Positions 7,146 to 9,684 of a stretch of DNA of 9,684 nucleotides are shown here, piece by piece. The notes below the pieces were generated by a model. It was not told the DNA's origin. It ran no database searches and saw only the letters and a program-made list of their open reading frames with translations. The stretch comes from an uncultured Shinella sp. Its GTDB lineage: Bacteria > Pseudomonadota > Alphaproteobacteria > Rhizobiales > Rhizobiaceae. A program made the translations under genes and the position numbers. Where the stretch lies: NCBI GenBank assembly GCA_946886325.1, contig CAMPIK010000061.1:1-9684 (forward strand), given 5' to 3'. Position 1 is the stretch's first letter. Every line of letters starts with the position of its first letter.

Positions 7146-7217
7146 TGGGGATGTGCACTGCGGCACGATGGGCAGCCTGCAGCATAAATGTCACGAAATC
7201 AAGGAACGGCACCACCG

Positions 7218-7242
7218 GGAACTTTTCGCCTTCGACCCCGTT
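7218..7242 (+). promoter_or_regulatory. Candidate EcfG/RpoE2 general-stress promoter
   Basis: GGAAC (7218-7222), a 16-base spacer and CGTT (7239-7242) match the alphaproteobacterial EcfG (RpoE2) promoter consensus, recalled as GGAAC-N16-17-CGTT. A start about 7-10 bases downstream would give a leader of only about 15-20 bases before the ATG at 7268, and a GGGGG ribosome site at 7255-7259 fits inside it. Element sequence, spacing and position all agree. It would place the TIGR02587-TIGR02588 unit in the general stress regulon. No sigma factor gene is in the window. Confidence 0.65.
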
Positions 7243-7267
7243 CAAGCTGCCAGCGGGGGCTGCGAAC

Positions 7268-8119
7268 ATGGCGAAGACGAAGAATGATGCGCGGGACGCG
7301 GGCAAGGCCGCAGCGAGCGAGTTCGTGACCGGACTCGGCCGTGGCGTGGCGGGTGCGCTGCTCTTCGCGCTGCCCATGCTGATGACCATGGAGATGTGGT
7401 ATCTCGGCTTCTACATGGCCCGCGAGCGCCTGCTCCTCCTGATGATCCTCAACATCCCCCTCCTCATCCTGCTCGCCCATCGAATCGGTTTCGAGGAGAC
7501 ATTTACCTGGCGCGAAGCCTTTCGGGACGCGACCATCGCCTATGGCATCGGCATCGCGACCAGCGTTCTCATCCTGCTTGTTCTCGGTCTTCTGACCGAC
7601 GAGATGCCGGCGAGCGAGATCATCGGCAAGATCGCGCTGCAATCGGTGCCGGCAAGCATCGGCGCGATGCTCGGTCGCAGCCAGCTTGGCGACAAGGAAG
7701 AGGACGACGCGACCAGTCGCCGGGAAACCGGATATGCGAGCGAGCTTCTGATGATGGCGGCGGGCGCCCTATTTCTCTCGCTGAACGTCGCCCCGACCGA
7801 GGAGATGATCGTGCTCGCCTACAAGATGACGCCGTGGCATGCGCTGGCGCTCATCGCGCTGTCGGTCGCGCTGATGCACGGCTTCGTCTATGCCGTCGCC
7901 TTTACCGGCAGCCACGAACTGTCGCCCGAGACGCCCTGGTGGCACGCCTTCGTGCGCTTCACGCTGCCCGGCTACGTCGTCGCCTTCCTCATCAGCCTCT
8001 ACGCGCTGTGGACCTTCGAGCGGCTCGACGACACCTCGGCGATCGAAATCCTGCTCTCCGTGACCGTTCTCGCCTTCCCGGCGTCGCTCGGCGCCGCCGC
8101 CGCGCGGCTGATCCTGTGA
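7268..8119 (+). CDS. TIGR02587 (DUF2391) family integral membrane protein, function unknown
   Basis: Uncharacterised inner-membrane protein, 283 residues. Hydrophobic segments lie at about residues 26-48, 54-71, 89-110, 157-175, 188-212, 232-250 and 258-280, so roughly seven helices. A charged cytosolic-looking stretch, GDKEEDDATSRRE, lies at 141-153. Polar or unusual residues in or beside helices may matter: E42 in the MLMTMEMWYLGFYM segment, and APTEEM at 175-180 with E178 and E179. I recognise it as family TIGR02587, which is known from rhizobia and cyanobacteria and described as always paired with TIGR02588; the next gene is indeed that partner. The ATG at 7268 was chosen because a longer reading from 7145 would run through the candidate promoter at 7218-7242 and add a non-hydrophobic, family-unlike extension. 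No catalytic motif is evident; transporter, channel or sensor roles are all open. Confidence 0.88.
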   Translation: MAKTKNDARDAGKAAASEFVTGLGRGVAGALLFALPMLMTMEMWYLGFYMARERLLLLMILNIPLLILLAHRIGFEETFTWREAFRDATIAYGIGIATSVLILLVLGLLTDEMPASEIIGKIALQSVPASIGAMLGRSQLGDKEEDDATSRRETGYASELLMMAAGALFLSLNVAPTEEMIVLAYKMTPWHALALIALSVALMHGFVYAVAFTGSHELSPETPWWHAFVRFTLPGYVVAFLISLYALWTFERLDDTSAIEILLSVTVLAFPASLGAAAARLIL

Positions 8120-8126
8120 GGCGACC

Positions 8127-8537
8127 ATGACGCGAAGCGAAAACAAGGTGCACCGCGAACGGCACGATCCGCACTGGGTGGAATGGATGACGGGGGTCAC
8201 CTCCGGCGTGCTGGTCATCGCCCTGATGCTGTGGGTCACCTATGAGGCGGTCACGCGTAGCGGCGAGCCGCCGGCGCTTTCGATCGAACTGCATCAGGTG
8301 AGCCGCGACGGGGACCTGTTCCGCGCAAGTTTCGAAATCCGCAATGCCGCACCGTCCACCGCGGCCGCCGTCACGGTGGCGGGCGAAATCCTGGAGGACG
8401 GTCGGGTGATCGAGCGCGCGGAGGTCACCTTCGACTACGTGCCGGCGGAGTCCCGCGCAAAGGGCGCGCTGATCTTCGAAAACGATCCGGCCGGAGGGGA
8501 ATTGACCATCCGCCCGACAGGCTTCACCGACCCCTGA
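8127..8537 (+). CDS. TIGR02588 family single-pass membrane protein, function unknown
   Basis: Uncharacterised protein of 136 residues. A charged N-terminus (about 1-20, with several His, Arg and Glu residues) precedes one transmembrane helix at about 22-41 (GVTSGVLVIALMLWVTYE). A C-terminal domain of about 90 residues follows, probably outside the membrane. Its alternating beta-strand pattern (LFRASFEIRNAAPSTAAAV, then EVTFDYVPAESRAKGALIF) suggests a small immunoglobulin-like beta sandwich; that fold is inferred from pattern only. I recognise the sequence as TIGR02588, the obligate companion of TIGR02587. It begins 7 bp after the TIGR02587 stop, and the GTGAGG overlapping that stop serves as ribosome site, so the two are co-translated and probably form one membrane complex with this protein exposing a periplasmic domain. 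Confidence 0.86.
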   Translation: MTRSENKVHRERHDPHWVEWMTGVTSGVLVIALMLWVTYEAVTRSGEPPALSIELHQVSRDGDLFRASFEIRNAAPSTAAAVTVAGEILEDGRVIERAEVTFDYVPAESRAKGALIFENDPAGGELTIRPTGFTDP

Positions 8538-8563
8538 CATCCCGCGCAATCCCGCCACCCGGA

Positions 8564-8587
8564 ACCGCCGAGACGCCCTGCGGCGGT
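8564..8587 (+). terminator. GC-rich hairpin after the TIGR02588 gene
   Basis: ACCGCCG (8564-8570) and CGGCGGT (8581-8587) form a perfect 7-bp stem with a 10-base loop, starting 27 bases after the TIGR02588 stop. No T-run follows, so intrinsic termination is uncertain. The position between the two-gene unit and the M23 gene suits a transcript 3' end or an attenuating structure. Confidence 0.35.
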
Positions 8588-8598
8588 CGCCGACGCGT

Positions 8599-8624
8599 GG
8601 AACCATACGGGCGAAGCGACAGTT
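8599..8624 (+). promoter_or_regulatory. Weaker EcfG-like promoter before the M23 gene
   Basis: GGAAC (8599-8603), a 17-base spacer and AGTT (8621-8624) fit the EcfG/RpoE2 consensus except for the first base of the -10 element. The spacing is within the accepted 16-17 range. A start near 8632 would give a leader of about 58 bases to the ATG at 8690. GGAAC alone is common in GC-rich DNA, so the second match here carries less weight than the one at 7218. Confidence 0.35.
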
Positions 8625-8689
8625 TCCGCTGCATCGATGTGTCCGATGGGCATCCTGCAACCCGCCGGTTCGAGGAAAGGCAAGAGTTC

Positions 8690-9607
8690 ATGTTGCTGAC
8701 GCTGGCGATGCTGCTGACGACCCATATCGCGCTTCCCGCCGCTTTCATTATCTGGCTCTGGATACCCGGCAGTCGCGCGTTCGCGGGATGGTTGATGAAG
8801 GCCTTCTACGGCGGCGCCTATGTGATGTTCATCACGCTTTGCGGCCAATGGGACTGGCTGACGCACCATCTGCGCCTTGGCCTGCCGATCGTCTTCCTGC
8901 TGTCCGTGATCATCACCGGCCTGCGCGCCCGCCGCTTTCCCTGGCTGAACGCGGCCGGGCCGTCCTTCCTGCGCCGCCACGGGTTTACCGGTGTGATGAC
9001 CTTCGTCTTCCTCGGCATGTCCGCCTTTGCGCTGACCGGATACGACTACGAGCCGCCGGCCGTCGATCTCGCCTTCCCGTTTCGGGAGGGAACCTTCGCG
9101 GTCCGTCACGGCGGAGACAATACGCTGATCAACTACCACAACAGCAACCGCGGCCAGCGTTTTGCGCTCGACATCGTCGCCCTCGACCCGCTCGGCCGCC
9201 GTGCGCGCGGTCTCTATCCGTCGAACCTTGCCCGCTACGCGATCTACGGCCGGGACGTCACCAGCCCCTGCACCGGCGTGGCGCTGTCGATCCGCAACGA
9301 CCTCGACGACAACATTCCGCCGGCCGCCGATGTCGCAGACCCGGCAGGAAACCATATCGTGCTTGCCTGCGGCACGGCCCGCATCCTGCTCGCCCATTTC
9401 CAGAAGGGTTCGATCGAGGTCGCGGAAGGCGCGCTCGTCCAGGAAGGCCAACCGCTCGGACGCGTCGGCAATTCCGGCAATTCCTCGGAACCGCACCTGC
9501 ACATCCACGCCTACCAGGGCAACGGCGATTTCGACGACGGCATCGGCGTGCCGATCACCTTCGGCGGACGGTTTCTCGTGCGCGGCTCGACGGTGACGGT
9601 TCCCTGA
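8690..9607 (+). CDS. Membrane-anchored M23 (LytM/LysM-peptidase type) metallopeptidase
   Basis: Probable zinc peptidoglycan endopeptidase or divisome/envelope factor, 305 residues. The N-terminal 120 residues hold about four hydrophobic segments (roughly 3-25, 38-55, 63-79 and 99-117). The M23 domain follows, probably periplasmic. Metal-ligand candidates are D161 (RFALDIVA), H269/H271 in EPHLHIHAY and H236 in LLAHFQKG. The canonical His four residues before the Asp is F here (QRFALD), so H150 in INYHNSN may substitute, or catalysis may be altered. VTSPCTGVA and VQEGQPLGRVGNSGNS are typical M23 segments. The ATG at 8690 follows a strong AGGAAAGG ribosome site; an upstream in-frame start at 8597 would add a hydrophilic head and start inside the candidate promoter. 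The gene lies 152 bp after TIGR02588 on the same strand and ends 3 bp from the convergent ligase gene. Confidence 0.88.
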   Translation: MLLTLAMLLTTHIALPAAFIIWLWIPGSRAFAGWLMKAFYGGAYVMFITLCGQWDWLTHHLRLGLPIVFLLSVIITGLRARRFPWLNAAGPSFLRRHGFTGVMTFVFLGMSAFALTGYDYEPPAVDLAFPFREGTFAVRHGGDNTLINYHNSNRGQRFALDIVALDPLGRRARGLYPSNLARYAIYGRDVTSPCTGVALSIRNDLDDNIPPAADVADPAGNHIVLACGTARILLAHFQKGSIEVAEGALVQEGQPLGRVGNSGNSSEPHLHIHAYQGNGDFDDGIGVPITFGGRFLVRGSTVTVP

Positions 9608-9610
9608 GGA

Positions 9611-9684
9611 TCACACCTTGATCCGCTCAAACCACTGATCCTCGTCGATCACCTCGACGCCGAATTCGCGGGCCTTGTCGAGCT
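9611..9684 (-). CDS. ligA: NAD+-dependent DNA ligase, C-terminal BRCT end (partial)
   Basis: Only the last 24 codons and stop of a leftward gene are in the window; the rest lies beyond base 9684. The visible residues, LDKAREFGVEVIDEDQWFERIKV, closely resemble the end of the BRCT domain that closes bacterial LigA (typically KLxKAxELGxxVIDE followed by an aromatic or hydrophobic helix). LigA seals nicks in replication and repair. Another BRCT-containing protein is the alternative. The stop is 3 bp from the stop of the convergent M23 gene. The call rests on one short motif, so it is good but not certain. Confidence 0.75.
   Translation of the reverse strand, partial: LDKAREFGVEVIDEDQWFERIKV

Noticed and set aside
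7203..7207. An upstream GGAAC as an alternative EcfG -35 element
   Set aside because: At 16-17 bases downstream there is TTTC or TTCG, not CGTT, so only the GGAAC at 7218 pairs correctly.
7145..7267. A longer start for the TIGR02587 gene at 7145
   Set aside because: It would place the coding region over the EcfG-type promoter and add 41 residues that do not look like the family; the ATG at 7268 has a ribosome site.
8597..8689. A longer start for the M23 gene at 8597
   Set aside because: The extra 31 residues are hydrophilic and precede a natural membrane-protein N-terminus, and the strong ribosome site lies before 8690.
8435..9508. A 357-codon minus-strand open frame opposite the M23 gene
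   Set aside because: It is antisense to an M23 domain with recognisable motifs, has no family-like segments, and runs across the intergenic hairpin.

Overview
The window looks like a chromosomal segment of an alphaproteobacterium, most likely Rhizobiaceae (Rhizobium, Agrobacterium, Sinorhizobium or a close relative). The DNA is visibly GC-rich, and the protein sequences (aminopeptidase P, PanB, PanC, a DbpA-type RNA helicase, the TIGR02587/TIGR02588 pair) resemble rhizobial versions as I remember them. A candidate EcfG/RpoE2 general-stress promoter, which is specific to alphaproteobacteria, supports this. Taxonomy is inferred from recall, not from a search. I see no tRNA, rRNA, CRISPR array, insertion sequence or phage gene.

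Left part (1-4345). The 3' part of an aminopeptidase P gene runs rightward. It meets a leftward block, panC-panB-azlC-azlD, with an 11-bp overlap of the convergent 3' ends. PanB and PanC make pantothenate from 2-oxoisovalerate, the keto acid of valine. AzlCD is a two-subunit branched-chain amino acid exporter. The block therefore sits around the valine/2-oxoisovalerate node, although a 144-bp gap separates panB from azlC.

Middle (4346-7082). A 296-bp divergent region separates panC from a rightward DEAD-box RNA helicase with a DbpA-like RNA-binding domain and a lysine-rich tail. This region holds an imperfect tandem repeat, a dyad and a hairpin. A leftward SlyD-like FKBP prolyl isomerase converges on the helicase.

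Right part (7083-9684). A rightward two-gene unit encodes a seven-helix membrane protein of family TIGR02587 (DUF2391) and a single-pass TIGR02588 protein; both families are uncharacterised. A match to the EcfG promoter (GGAAC-N16-CGTT) lies just upstream, at a spacing that fits a short leader. Next comes a membrane-anchored M23 (LytM-type) metallopeptidase with a weaker EcfG-like match of its own. It ends 3 bp from the 3' end of a convergent gene that reads as the C-terminus of NAD+-dependent DNA ligase. The uncharacterised, apparently stress-controlled membrane pair is the most interesting item. No gene-free stretch exceeds 300 bases.
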